A stretch of 6,920 bases of DNA, taken from assembly GCA_945787625.1 (NCBI GenBank), contig CALZJL010000067.1, positions 1-6,920 of the forward strand. Reading direction: 5' to 3'. The notes under the pieces are model-generated. The model did no database searches and was not told the origin of the DNA. It saw only the letters and a list, made by a program, of their open reading frames with translations. Positions 1 through 6,839 of the stretch are shown in pieces (the stretch's first letter is position 1; the number at the start of each line of letters is the position of its first letter). Position numbers and translations under genes: made by a program. This stretch comes from an uncultured Prevotellaceae bacterium (lineage in GTDB: Bacteria; Bacteroidota; Bacteroidia; Bacteroidales; Bacteroidaceae).

Positions 1-100
1 TGCCTGTGCCATTGGTGCGGTCATACGGCTCTTGCTGCTGTGTGCATGAGGCAAGGACCATGGTGATGGCAGAGAGTGAAACGTATATGAGCTTGTTCAT
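1..100 (-). CDS. Putative surface lipoprotein, N-terminal 33 codons only (runs off left edge)
   Basis: The minus strand opens with ATG at 100-98 and stays open to the window edge (33 full codons). The first 19 residues form a lipoprotein signal peptide: a short basic N-terminus (MNK), a hydrophobic stretch (LIYVSLSAITMV) and a lipobox LASC with the lipidated Cys at residue 19. The mature protein begins CTQQQEPYD, a polar linker as is usual after a lipobox. The start is 11 nt after the stop of the upstream DUF4493-type gene, and I see no terminator between them, so the two are probably co-transcribed. The upstream lipoprotein has an identical LASC lipobox. No domain can be identified because the body of the protein lies outside the window. 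Outer-membrane localisation is inferred from the signal alone. Confidence 0.8.
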   Translation of the reverse strand, partial: MNKLIYVSLSAITMVLASCTQQQEPYDRTNGTG

Positions 101-111
101 GTCGGTGGGCG

Positions 112-1947
112 TTAGTTGTACCTATATGAGAGTGAGAATATTCGTGAGTATGTCTGGCCTGAGCCGTAGCTGTTGTTGGCTTTCGCCTCGGTGACTGGAG
201 CGGTGGTGGTGAAGGTGACTTTGTCGTTGGCATTGATACTGCTCATGTATGATGTCTTGTGCGAGAAGTAGGTGTAATCACCAAAAGATAGTGACAAAGT
301 GGTCTGGATGGTTCCACCTCGCGACATCACGTCGTATGCGGCCTCGATACCTACCCCTGTCGGTACTGCAAATTTGTTGCTTGCGATGTATTGGGGTTGC
401 GACATAGCGTTCTGACCTAAGCGTACGCAGGCCTTACCGTCGTAATTGCCATTCCAATCGTGAGTGCCGCTCACCGACCAGTCTCCTTCGGTAGGTGGTG
501 TCCAACTGGCTGGCAGACCAGTGATGTAGAGAGCTTCCTGCCCTATGAAGTCAGTGTTGTCGAAACTAAGTGTGCCTATGAGCGTACAGGCACTGAGGCT
601 CGGAGTCTGGCCTCCCTGGTCTGCAAAGGTGAGGGTTATGCCCTCGTTGCTGCTCGTCACGGTGGCATCGCTGATCTCCTGGCCTGCGAGGGTGGCACTG
701 AGACTCTTGGTATATCTTGCGTTGTCCCAAAGTGATTTGGCTATGTTGGCATTGACTACGGGCGAGTACACTGTGTAGGCATTGCAGGCGTTGGCTCCGT
801 CTACATCGCCTTCAAGGTATTTCGTGTAGGAGGTATAGCCCGAGGCGGTCACTGTCAGTTCGGGCGTGGGGACAGAAAACGAGCGTGAGCCTGTCTTGGT
901 GCTTTCCCCATTGAGTATGAGGTAGTATGTGGCGGTATAATTGCCGGCTGGCATGTATACCCACTCTGCAGCGTTGTCGGAATAGGTTGAGACCAGCTCT
1001 CCGCTACCTTCGATACTGCGATATAGGGTGCCGGCATCGTCGGTCACCTCTGCTTTCCATGTCAGACCGGGGTAACTGTTGGTAAATGTGATGTCTGTGC
1101 CTTGGAGTGCGCCTGCTTTGTTGTAGCTGTGGGTGACCCTTGCTTCGGGTATTGGCAGCCATGACAGCGGTATGGTCTCTTCGAGAGTGGCCTCTTCCAT
1201 CTCTATCTTGCTGATGTTGACGTTGACTGCGCTCTCTGGGTCAGGCAACGAGAGTGTCACTATGGCGTGGTCGGCAGCTGCAAAGACCTGTGGGAGAGCC
1301 TCGGAAGAAAGCTCAAGCTCGACCAGACGGTCGTTGTCTTCCTTCAGCTTGCCGAAGAAGAACAGGCGAGGGCTACTCCCTGCACGGAAGTATATGCTGC
1401 GTCCAGCGTCGTCGCCCATGATGTCCATTACGTAGTCTCCAATCTTCACTCTGATGCCGTATTCGCTATAGAAGCGGTCGAATCGGGCTTTTTCGTCGTC
1501 GTCTGTGCCAAATCGGGCTGAGACAAGCGCGTTGGCCACCCGGCATGGTATTATGGCTTGGGCATCTTCGTTAGCCTGGATAGTGACTTCGGTGTCGCCC
1601 TCATAGTAGGGGGTGTCGCGCCCGATTATGGGGTTGTCGCCGCATGACGCTACGATGCTGTATGTGCCAGTGCTCAGTGTGATGCTCTCGACAAAGACTC
1701 CGTCGTACTGACAGGACGAGCTACCGCTGCGCTGTATGCGTAGGTTGAACTTCTCGGCTACAGGCTTGCCCAAGACTGATGGCGCAGCCTTGGTCTGAGT
1801 CTGCTGTGAGACGTGTCCGATAGCAAGCGTGAGTCTGCCAGATTCTTCACCGAGTCCGTCCATATCTGCCGAGCATGATGCAAGGGCTGCGATACTGAGG
1901 GCAATGAGACACTTGGGAATTATCGTACTGATGTTTTTTGGAATCAT
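112..1947 (-). CDS. DUF4493-type surface lipoprotein (611 aa)
   Basis: This complete leftward gene starts at ATG 1947-1945 and ends with TAA. Residues 1-25 are a lipoprotein signal (KCLIALSIAALASC) with lipobox LASC and lipidated Cys25. The N-terminal half has the pattern I associate with DUF4493 proteins of Bacteroidales: a GRLTLAIG strand (37-44), TYSIVASCGDN (95-105), YYEGDTEVTI (114-123) and CRVANALVSARF (135-146). This layout also recalls fimbrillin-like beta-sandwich domains. Residues about 290-360 look like an Ig-like module (GLTWKAEV, MPAGNYTATYYL). The C-terminal part (about 470-611) is rich in Ser, Thr, Tyr and Asn and is probably a beta-sandwich. No catalytic motif is visible. The role is unknown; a surface adhesin, fimbria-associated or ligand-binding function is inference. 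It heads an operon with the lipoprotein at 1-100 and is transcribed divergently from the FAH gene. Coding status is very secure, the family name less so. Confidence 0.86.
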   Translation of the reverse strand: MIPKNISTIIPKCLIALSIAALASCSADMDGLGEESGRLTLAIGHVSQQTQTKAAPSVLGKPVAEKFNLRIQRSGSSSCQYDGVFVESITLSTGTYSIVASCGDNPIIGRDTPYYEGDTEVTIQANEDAQAIIPCRVANALVSARFGTDDDEKARFDRFYSEYGIRVKIGDYVMDIMGDDAGRSIYFRAGSSPRLFFFGKLKEDNDRLVELELSSEALPQVFAAADHAIVTLSLPDPESAVNVNISKIEMEEATLEETIPLSWLPIPEARVTHSYNKAGALQGTDITFTNSYPGLTWKAEVTDDAGTLYRSIEGSGELVSTYSDNAAEWVYMPAGNYTATYYLILNGESTKTGSRSFSVPTPELTVTASGYTSYTKYLEGDVDGANACNAYTVYSPVVNANIAKSLWDNARYTKSLSATLAGQEISDATVTSSNEGITLTFADQGGQTPSLSACTLIGTLSFDNTDFIGQEALYITGLPASWTPPTEGDWSVSGTHDWNGNYDGKACVRLGQNAMSQPQYIASNKFAVPTGVGIEAAYDVMSRGGTIQTTLSLSFGDYTYFSHKTSYMSSINANDKVTFTTTAPVTEAKANNSYGSGQTYSRIFSLSYRYN

Positions 1948-2007
1948 GGATACAGATTGGTGTTTTTGATGTGATTCTTAGGATAGATACTATTGTTTTC
2001 GACGGTG

Positions 2008-2037
2008 CAAAGGTAGATATTTTTATCCAATTGCATA
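2008..2037 (-). promoter_or_regulatory. Candidate Bacteroidota promoter for the lipoprotein operon
   Basis: On the minus strand, TACCTTTG (2015-2008) matches the Bacteroidota -7 element TAnnTTTG exactly. The best -33 candidate is TATG (2037-2034), one mismatch from TTTG, with an 18-bp spacer, so that half is weak. Transcription would begin around 2002, giving a leader of roughly 55 nt before the ATG at 1947. No Shine-Dalgarno sequence is evident in that leader, which is normal in this phylum. Confidence 0.5.
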
Positions 2038-2054
2038 TATATATTTTGGTAACA

Positions 2055-2066
2055 AATGCCGGCATT
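2055..2066. promoter_or_regulatory. 12-bp perfect palindrome in the divergent intergenic region
   Basis: AATGCCGGCATT is identical to its reverse complement. It is nested in a second, overlapping inverted repeat (GGTAA 2048-2052 with TTACC 2065-2069) and is followed by seven T residues (2071-2077). It lies just upstream of the candidate -33 region of the leftward promoter, about 58 bp before the predicted start, where an activator or repressor dimer could bind. A rho-independent terminator for rightward transcription is less likely: no rightward gene precedes it, and the palindrome has no unpaired loop unless four bases open. Confidence 0.3.
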
Positions 2067-2141
2067 ACCGTTTTTTTACAAAAATGCCCCGTTTCAACGT
2101 GTTTTTCGACGATAATGGGTGTCCGAGCGTTAGGGGAGAGT

Positions 2142-2174
2142 AATTTTGGTAGAATGCGCTTTGATGCCAAAATT
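2142..2174. repeat. 8-bp perfect inverted repeat upstream of the FAH promoter
   Basis: AATTTTGG (2142-2149) and CCAAAATT (2167-2174) are perfect reverse complements separated by 17 bp. The centre lies about 85 bp upstream of the predicted FAH transcription start. It could be an operator or a weak hairpin. In AT-rich intergenic DNA, chance is a serious alternative. Confidence 0.25.
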
Positions 2175-2206
2175 TTTATGATCGGGCGAGTGTTTGTCAA
2201 TCAAAA

Positions 2207-2238
2207 TTTGGAGAATTCGCTGCAAAGTCGTAACTTTG
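2207..2238 (+). promoter_or_regulatory. Bacteroidota sigma-ABfr-type promoter for the FAH gene
   Basis: TTTG (2207-2210) and TAACTTTG (2231-2238) are separated by 20 bp and match the primary-sigma promoter of Bacteroidota (TTTG, N19-21, TAnnTTTG) at every specified base. The -7 box ends only 10 bp before the FAH ATG at 2249, so the mRNA leader should be under about 10 nt. The -7 box is also the right arm of a palindrome, CAAAGT (2223-2228), CGTA, ACTTTG (2233-2238), which could be an operator. Confidence 0.75.
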
Positions 2239-2248
2239 TTGTTCAGTT

Positions 2249-2929
2249 ATGAAGATATTCGGCATAGGTATGAACTACCGCCCTCATGTGGCGGAGTTGC
2301 AGGACAAGGCTCCCGGACTCGTGGGCGGCAACGATGACCGTCTGGCGGAGCCGGTAGTGTTTACCAAGTGTGACAGTGCGCTGGTCAATCGAGGCAAACC
2401 ATTCTTCGTGCCTGACTATACGGAAGAGTGTGAGCATGAGGCAGAGTTGGTGGTGCGCATCTCGCGTATGGGGCGTTCGATAAGTCAGCGTTTTGCTCAT
2501 CGTTATTATGATGCGATCACTGTAGGCGTAGATTTTACCGCTCGCGACATACAGAGGAGACTCAGGGCGCAGGGACTGCCATGGGACTTGGCGAAAGGGT
2601 TTGATGGCAGTGCTGTGGTTGGCGAGTGGCGTGAGTTTGCCCAAATACCTAATCCCAATCCAGGGCAGCTTTCTACTCTGTCTGACCTGCTCAAGGCCGG
2701 CATAGACTTCCGCTTGGAAAAGAACGGACAGCCTGTGCAGCACGCGACAAGCCGTGACATGATCTATGATGTGGACTATATCGTGAGCTATCTAAGCAGG
2801 TATTTCACGCTCAAGACTGGGGATATCATATATACAGGTACGCCGGCAGGAGTGGGTAGGGTAGACATCGATGACCATATAGTGGGATACCTCGGCGAGG
2901 ACAAGGTGCTTGAGTTTAATGTCAAATGA
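2249..2929 (+). CDS. Fumarylacetoacetate hydrolase family protein (FAHD1-like, 226 aa)
   Basis: This is a cytosolic metal-dependent enzyme of the FAH superfamily. Family members cleave or decarboxylate small 2-oxo acids such as acylpyruvates and oxaloacetate; the substrate here is not shown by the sequence. Key residues match human FAHD1: the His-Glu pair in NYRPHVAEL (His13, Glu16), metal ligands Glu64 and Glu66 in EHEAEL, a third acidic ligand Asp95 in DFTARDIQ, Lys116 in PWDLAKGFD, and the terminal TGTPAGVG loop (196-203). The length is that of the single-domain FAHD1-like group, so nothing is missing. The start is supported because FAHD1-like proteins begin with a short strand leading into G-x-NY, and because the promoter lies just upstream. 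There is no signal peptide. No degradation-pathway neighbours are present, so a housekeeping or metabolite-repair role is plausible. porU follows after 96 bp on the same strand. Confidence 0.95.
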   Translation: MKIFGIGMNYRPHVAELQDKAPGLVGGNDDRLAEPVVFTKCDSALVNRGKPFFVPDYTEECEHEAELVVRISRMGRSISQRFAHRYYDAITVGVDFTARDIQRRLRAQGLPWDLAKGFDGSAVVGEWREFAQIPNPNPGQLSTLSDLLKAGIDFRLEKNGQPVQHATSRDMIYDVDYIVSYLSRYFTLKTGDIIYTGTPAGVGRVDIDDHIVGYLGEDKVLEFNVK

Positions 2930-2981
2930 GTCTATAGCAATAAAATGAGGAGAAAAGACGTTATTGGTGTGTGGGGGTATT

Positions 2982-3028
2982 AGGTTTAAGGTTATAAGGT
3001 TTTGAGGTTATTAGGTTATTAGGTTATG
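2982..3028 (+). repeat. 8-bp tandem repeat (AGGTTATW)n running into the porU start codon
   Basis: Six AGGTT cores start at 2982, 2989, 2997, 3005, 3013 and 3021. The spacing is 7 bp once and then 8 bp four times. The units are AGGTTTA, AGGTTATA, AGGTTTTG, AGGTTATT, AGGTTATT and AGGTTATG. The final ATG of the last unit is the porU start codon. The tract carries in-frame stops (TAA 2987-2989, TAG 3020-3022), so no longer PorU reading is possible. It supplies no strong Shine-Dalgarno; the nearest AGG triplets are 2 and 10 nt before the ATG. No TAnnTTTG promoter box is present in 2930-3025. The function is unknown. Confidence 0.9.
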
Positions 3029-6000
3029 AGTGTCAGACATGTAATTCCGATTCTGGTGTTAGCGGTATGTTCGCTTGGCGGATATGCCCAGGGTGACGTC
3101 ACGTTTCTGGATTGGGATTTCATTGCTCAAGACACCGTACTCCCCATGTACAGTGAGGTTATTCCTCTCGATGCTAAGGACAACGTGGGTTCATACAGAG
3201 TGTCGCTGAGATACCCAGTGTGGGCGAGGCCAACCAAGTCGGAGATGGCTCTCATACGCAGACACAGAAACGCTATAGGCAGAGACATAACGGTCGACAG
3301 CTATGTGAGCACGTGTAGAGACCGCAGAATGCTCAACTATAGCTTTGTGCCCGTCGTGCATCGCAACGGGCGATACCTCAAGCTCGTCAGCGCGGAGATT
3401 CACATCGAAACACTCAGCGATGAGGCTTCGCAGTCCAGACACGCTATGTTGTCGCAGACGCGATCTGCCTCGCAACGCTATCGCGACAATTCGGTCCTAT
3501 CGTCGGGCAAGTGGCGCAAGATACATATCACACAGGACGGTATCTATCGTCTCACTCCCGAACTGCTCTCGCAGGCAGGCTTTGACATAAACAATGTCCA
3601 CCTCTACGGATATGGTGGTCACGAACAGAGCCAGGTGATAGACGCAGACAATGACTTTGATGACCTTGAGGAAGTGCCCCTGTACAAGGCATCAGATGGC
3701 AGTCTGCTGTTTTGGGGTAACGGACTGGTCAAGTGGGAAGGCAAGGAGAGAGTGTTCAACGCATACGCACGTCAGGCCACATACTTCCTCACCGACATCG
3801 GTGGTGCTACCACTACCATACAGACTGTCGGTGAGTACGAGGGCAGTGTCGCCTCGCGTGTCAGCACCGCTCTCGGACACAGCCTGTACGAAGTCGATGA
3901 CTATGCCTGGTGGAGGGCAGGGCGAAATCTCGTGGATTCGCTGCCATACAGGACGGGGTCTACACGTACGTACAATGTCTCAGTGCCCCATTCGCTGGGC
4001 AACGAGCGTGTGAAGGTAGTATTCACATCTAACATGACCACCAAGTACCAGTATACTGTCAACGACGCAGCATCGAGCGGGATACTGACGCTCTATGCTC
4101 TCAACGACCACGAGTGGTACAAGGAAAACCCACATGAACTTGATGTGTCGTCGACAGGCATATCTGCCAGCGGAAATGCAAAGATAGATATCAATGTCAC
4201 CCAGTGTGGAGCACTTGCCAAACTGGATTATATCGCAGTCAACTACACCCGAAGCCTTTCGACTACTGGGACGGATTTCGTGCGTTTCGGCGGAGGTTAT
4301 TCGGGCATGTCTGGTGCAGATCCTGCACGATATGGTGGTGCCACCGAATATTCGGGCATACCTGCCGGACATAAAGTGATGCGTATTCCTACCCGAGGGA
4401 GGGAAGCCGTGCTCATCAGCACGAGGAGCGAGTCCGGCGCGCAGACATTCAGAGCGGAAGAGGCTTCGACTGAATATGTGGCGTTCAGTCCCGATGCAGC
4501 TTTTCCAGTACCTACGCTGGGCGATGTCGTAGCCAATCAAAACCTCCATTCGCATCGCGATGTAGATATGGTCATCATCGTGCCGTCGAACGGTAAGTTG
4601 ACGACATACGCGCAGCAGCTCGCCGATGCCCATCAGACGTATCAAGGCATGAATTGCCTCGTAGTGAGGGCAGACGAGATTTACAATGAATTTTCATCGG
4701 GAACGCCTGATGCCACGGCATACCGTCGTTTCCTCAAGATGCTCTACGACAGAGGATCGGACGGAGGCAGGCGACCTACACATTTGCTCCTGTTCGGAGC
4801 ATGTCGCTTTGACAATCGTATGGTGTCTACAAAGTTCCGACATCTCAACCCCGACGACTATCTGCTCTGCGTAGAGAGTGAGGTGAGCAACAACGACCCG
4901 CAGTCGTTCTGTTGGGAAGATTACTTCGGTTTGATGGCAGACGGCAAGGGTGGCAGTTATGGGCGCGATGTGTCGGACCTCGCCATCGGTCGTATGCCTG
5001 TGACTACGGCAGACGAGGCGCAGCTTGTGGTCAACAAGACGATTGCCCATCTGGCACGTACGTATGCTGGGGATTGGTCCAACCGCGTGGTGGTGATAGG
5101 AGATGACGACACTCCTAAGGAAGGCGGAGACAAGCATACCGACCAGGCCAACAAGATAGGTGATGCGATAGGAGAGATTGCACCTGGACTCATGGTCGAG
5201 AAAGAATTCTTGGACAGTTATGAGGCAAAATCCGACGGTACACGCACCACATATCCCGAACTCGTACGCAAGATAGAGAAGTATATGACCGACGGCACCC
5301 TGATGATGAACTTCACGGGTCATGGCAGCGAGAGCCTGCTCACGCATGAGTTCATACTGGAACTCAAGACGATGCGTGAGAGCAAGTCTGACAATCTCAC
5401 AGTGTGGTTTACGGCAGCGTGCAATACTTCGCCCATAGACAACGACAAGGAAAATCTCGGAGTGACATCGGTGCTCAATGACTACGGAGGTGCAGTGGCA
5501 TTCATAGGCACGAACCGTACGGTATATAGCAATCAGAACTATCAGCTCAACAGCCGTTTTGTGCAGCATGCCTTCTCTACTGACGACTCGGGCAGACGCA
5601 TCACTCTCGGAGAGGCATTGATGCTTGCCAAGGCAGACCTCACCGACTCGGGCTCGGGTGCGGGCTACAGCGACTATTCGACCAACAAGCTGCAATACGC
5701 TCTCATAGGAGACCCTGCCATTGTCGTAGGCAATCCTGTCAACAAGGTCATACTCGATAGCATCAATGGTATCGTCCCTGACGGCGAAATCGAACTGAAC
5801 GGAGGAGGCAGGGTGCGTATCGACGGACATGTGCAACGTCCGGACGGGACGCTCATTGGCGACTTCAACGGCAAGGTAAATTATCACCTCTTTGACTGCC
5901 GCAGCACCAAGAGTACACGCGGAGGACGTTCCAACAAGGTCTATACCTACGAGGATTGGGGGGCGCAGATCAATTACGGCACGGCTTTGGTCAAGGACGG

Positions 6001-6835
6001 ACGTTTCAGTACCATAATCATATTGCCTCGCGACATCAGCTATGCCGACACTACGGGCAGGTTCGTCTTTTATGCGCTGAGCGAAGACAAGGCCATGGAA
6101 GCCAACGGATACAACGAGGATTTCAAGATTGGTGGTTTCTACTCGGGCGAGCAGACCGACAGTGTTGGCCCAGAGATAAAACTGTATATCAATGACCGTG
6201 ACTTTGTGGACTATGGCACCACACACCCGAGCCCGTTGCTCATAGCCGACATCTCAGATGAGAGCTGTGTGCAAAGCAGCGGTGTCGGACTCGGACACAA
6301 TATCGAGGCTGTCTTGGATGGCGATGCGGTCAATCCGATCAATCTCAACGAATATTATGAGGCTGACACAGACGATGTCACCAAGGGGACACTCATGTAT
6401 CAGATGAAGGACCTCGCATACGGAGGCCATAGCATAAGGTTGCGCGCATGGGACTTCATGAACAACTTCAGCGAATCGACGTTGCATTTCGTAGTCGGTG
6501 GCGATGGGGTAGAGGTACGCCCCGAGTTGCTCAGCCTTGTGATGAGCCAGCCTTCGGGCGGTTGTGGCGTAGACTTTGCTGTGACATACGACACCCCAGG
6601 GGTACTCTGTACGGTGAAGCTTGAGATATATTCGCTCTTCGGGGGGCTGCAGTGGCGGAGCGAAGTGGACACAGCCTCCGATTCGGGCGTGATACGCCTG
6701 CCGTGGGACGGACGCAATGGCGCAGGAGCCCTGCTACGTGACGGAGTGTATGTGTGCAAGGTCACATGCTCGTATGACGGACACAGCGACAGCATTGCAA
6801 AGAAATTCATTCTCTACAACAATAACAAGGAGTGA
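3026..6835 (+). CDS. porU: Type IX secretion system sortase PorU (C25 gingipain-like peptidase, 1269 aa)
   Basis: PorU is the outer-membrane sortase of T9SS. In the family it removes the C-terminal domain (CTD) of cargo proteins and joins them to surface lipopolysaccharide. Residues 1-21 are a signal peptide (HVIPILVLAV core, probable cleavage GYA-Q). Residues about 25-130 are a beta-rich prodomain-like part. GKWRKIHITQDGIYRLT (161-177) and HLYGYGG (192-198) are typical of PorU. The peptidase C25 domain spans about 513-900 and ends at YALIGDPAI. The catalytic dyad is His766 (FTGHGS) and Cys799 (WFTAAC), 33 residues apart as in P. gingivalis PorU (H657/C690) and gingipains. Residues about 1045-1155 hold the conserved DISDES, AVLDGD and LRAWDFMNNFSE segments. 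The last 110 residues form a FlgD-like Ig CTD (LPWDGRNGAG, LRDGVYVCKV). It is somewhat longer than the 1158-residue P. gingivalis protein. The start is the only Met that retains the signal peptide. Confidence 0.96.
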   Translation: MSVRHVIPILVLAVCSLGGYAQGDVTFLDWDFIAQDTVLPMYSEVIPLDAKDNVGSYRVSLRYPVWARPTKSEMALIRRHRNAIGRDITVDSYVSTCRDRRMLNYSFVPVVHRNGRYLKLVSAEIHIETLSDEASQSRHAMLSQTRSASQRYRDNSVLSSGKWRKIHITQDGIYRLTPELLSQAGFDINNVHLYGYGGHEQSQVIDADNDFDDLEEVPLYKASDGSLLFWGNGLVKWEGKERVFNAYARQATYFLTDIGGATTTIQTVGEYEGSVASRVSTALGHSLYEVDDYAWWRAGRNLVDSLPYRTGSTRTYNVSVPHSLGNERVKVVFTSNMTTKYQYTVNDAASSGILTLYALNDHEWYKENPHELDVSSTGISASGNAKIDINVTQCGALAKLDYIAVNYTRSLSTTGTDFVRFGGGYSGMSGADPARYGGATEYSGIPAGHKVMRIPTRGREAVLISTRSESGAQTFRAEEASTEYVAFSPDAAFPVPTLGDVVANQNLHSHRDVDMVIIVPSNGKLTTYAQQLADAHQTYQGMNCLVVRADEIYNEFSSGTPDATAYRRFLKMLYDRGSDGGRRPTHLLLFGACRFDNRMVSTKFRHLNPDDYLLCVESEVSNNDPQSFCWEDYFGLMADGKGGSYGRDVSDLAIGRMPVTTADEAQLVVNKTIAHLARTYAGDWSNRVVVIGDDDTPKEGGDKHTDQANKIGDAIGEIAPGLMVEKEFLDSYEAKSDGTRTTYPELVRKIEKYMTDGTLMMNFTGHGSESLLTHEFILELKTMRESKSDNLTVWFTAACNTSPIDNDKENLGVTSVLNDYGGAVAFIGTNRTVYSNQNYQLNSRFVQHAFSTDDSGRRITLGEALMLAKADLTDSGSGAGYSDYSTNKLQYALIGDPAIVVGNPVNKVILDSINGIVPDGEIELNGGGRVRIDGHVQRPDGTLIGDFNGKVNYHLFDCRSTKSTRGGRSNKVYTYEDWGAQINYGTALVKDGRFSTIIILPRDISYADTTGRFVFYALSEDKAMEANGYNEDFKIGGFYSGEQTDSVGPEIKLYINDRDFVDYGTTHPSPLLIADISDESCVQSSGVGLGHNIEAVLDGDAVNPINLNEYYEADTDDVTKGTLMYQMKDLAYGGHSIRLRAWDFMNNFSESTLHFVVGGDGVEVRPELLSLVMSQPSGGCGVDFAVTYDTPGVLCTVKLEIYSLFGGLQWRSEVDTASDSGVIRLPWDGRNGAGALLRDGVYVCKVTCSYDGHSDSIAKKFILYNNNKE

Positions 6836-6839
6836 AATG

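Noticed and set aside
21..233. A 70-codon leftward frame rich in His and Pro
   Set aside because: It overlaps the end of the DUF4493-type gene and the start of the next lipoprotein in a different frame. The lipoprotein frame has a textbook signal peptide and this one has none.
1847..2200. A 117-codon leftward frame overlapping the start of the DUF4493-type gene
   Set aside because: It overlaps the signal peptide of a well-supported lipoprotein in another frame and reads through AT-rich intergenic DNA with a low-complexity, unrecognised product.
1938..2252. A 104-codon rightward frame across the intergenic region that ends in an ATGA overlap with the FAH start
   Set aside because: It begins inside the DUF4493-type gene in antisense, contains both candidate promoters and three inverted repeats, has no recognisable domain, and the FAH promoter lies within its end. 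The overlap looks accidental.
2938..2966. Inverted repeat CAATAA / TTATTG after the FAH stop, considered as a terminator
   Set aside because: The six-base stem is AT-rich with a 17-nt loop and no T-run follows, so it should not terminate transcription.
2945..2983. A 12-codon frame (MRRKDVIGVWGY) with GAGGAG near its start, in frame with porU
   Set aside because: It ends at TAG 2981-2983, and further stops precede the porU ATG. It lacks an upstream ribosome-binding site and any leader-peptide feature such as runs of one amino acid.
4694..6226. A 510-codon open frame antisense to porU (and a 221-codon one at 3980-4645 in the same frame)
   Set aside because: Its codon boundaries coincide with those of porU, so it stays open simply because porU avoids TTA, CTA and TCA codons there. 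The product is rich in Cys, His and Arg, lacks recognisable domains, and porU is certain.
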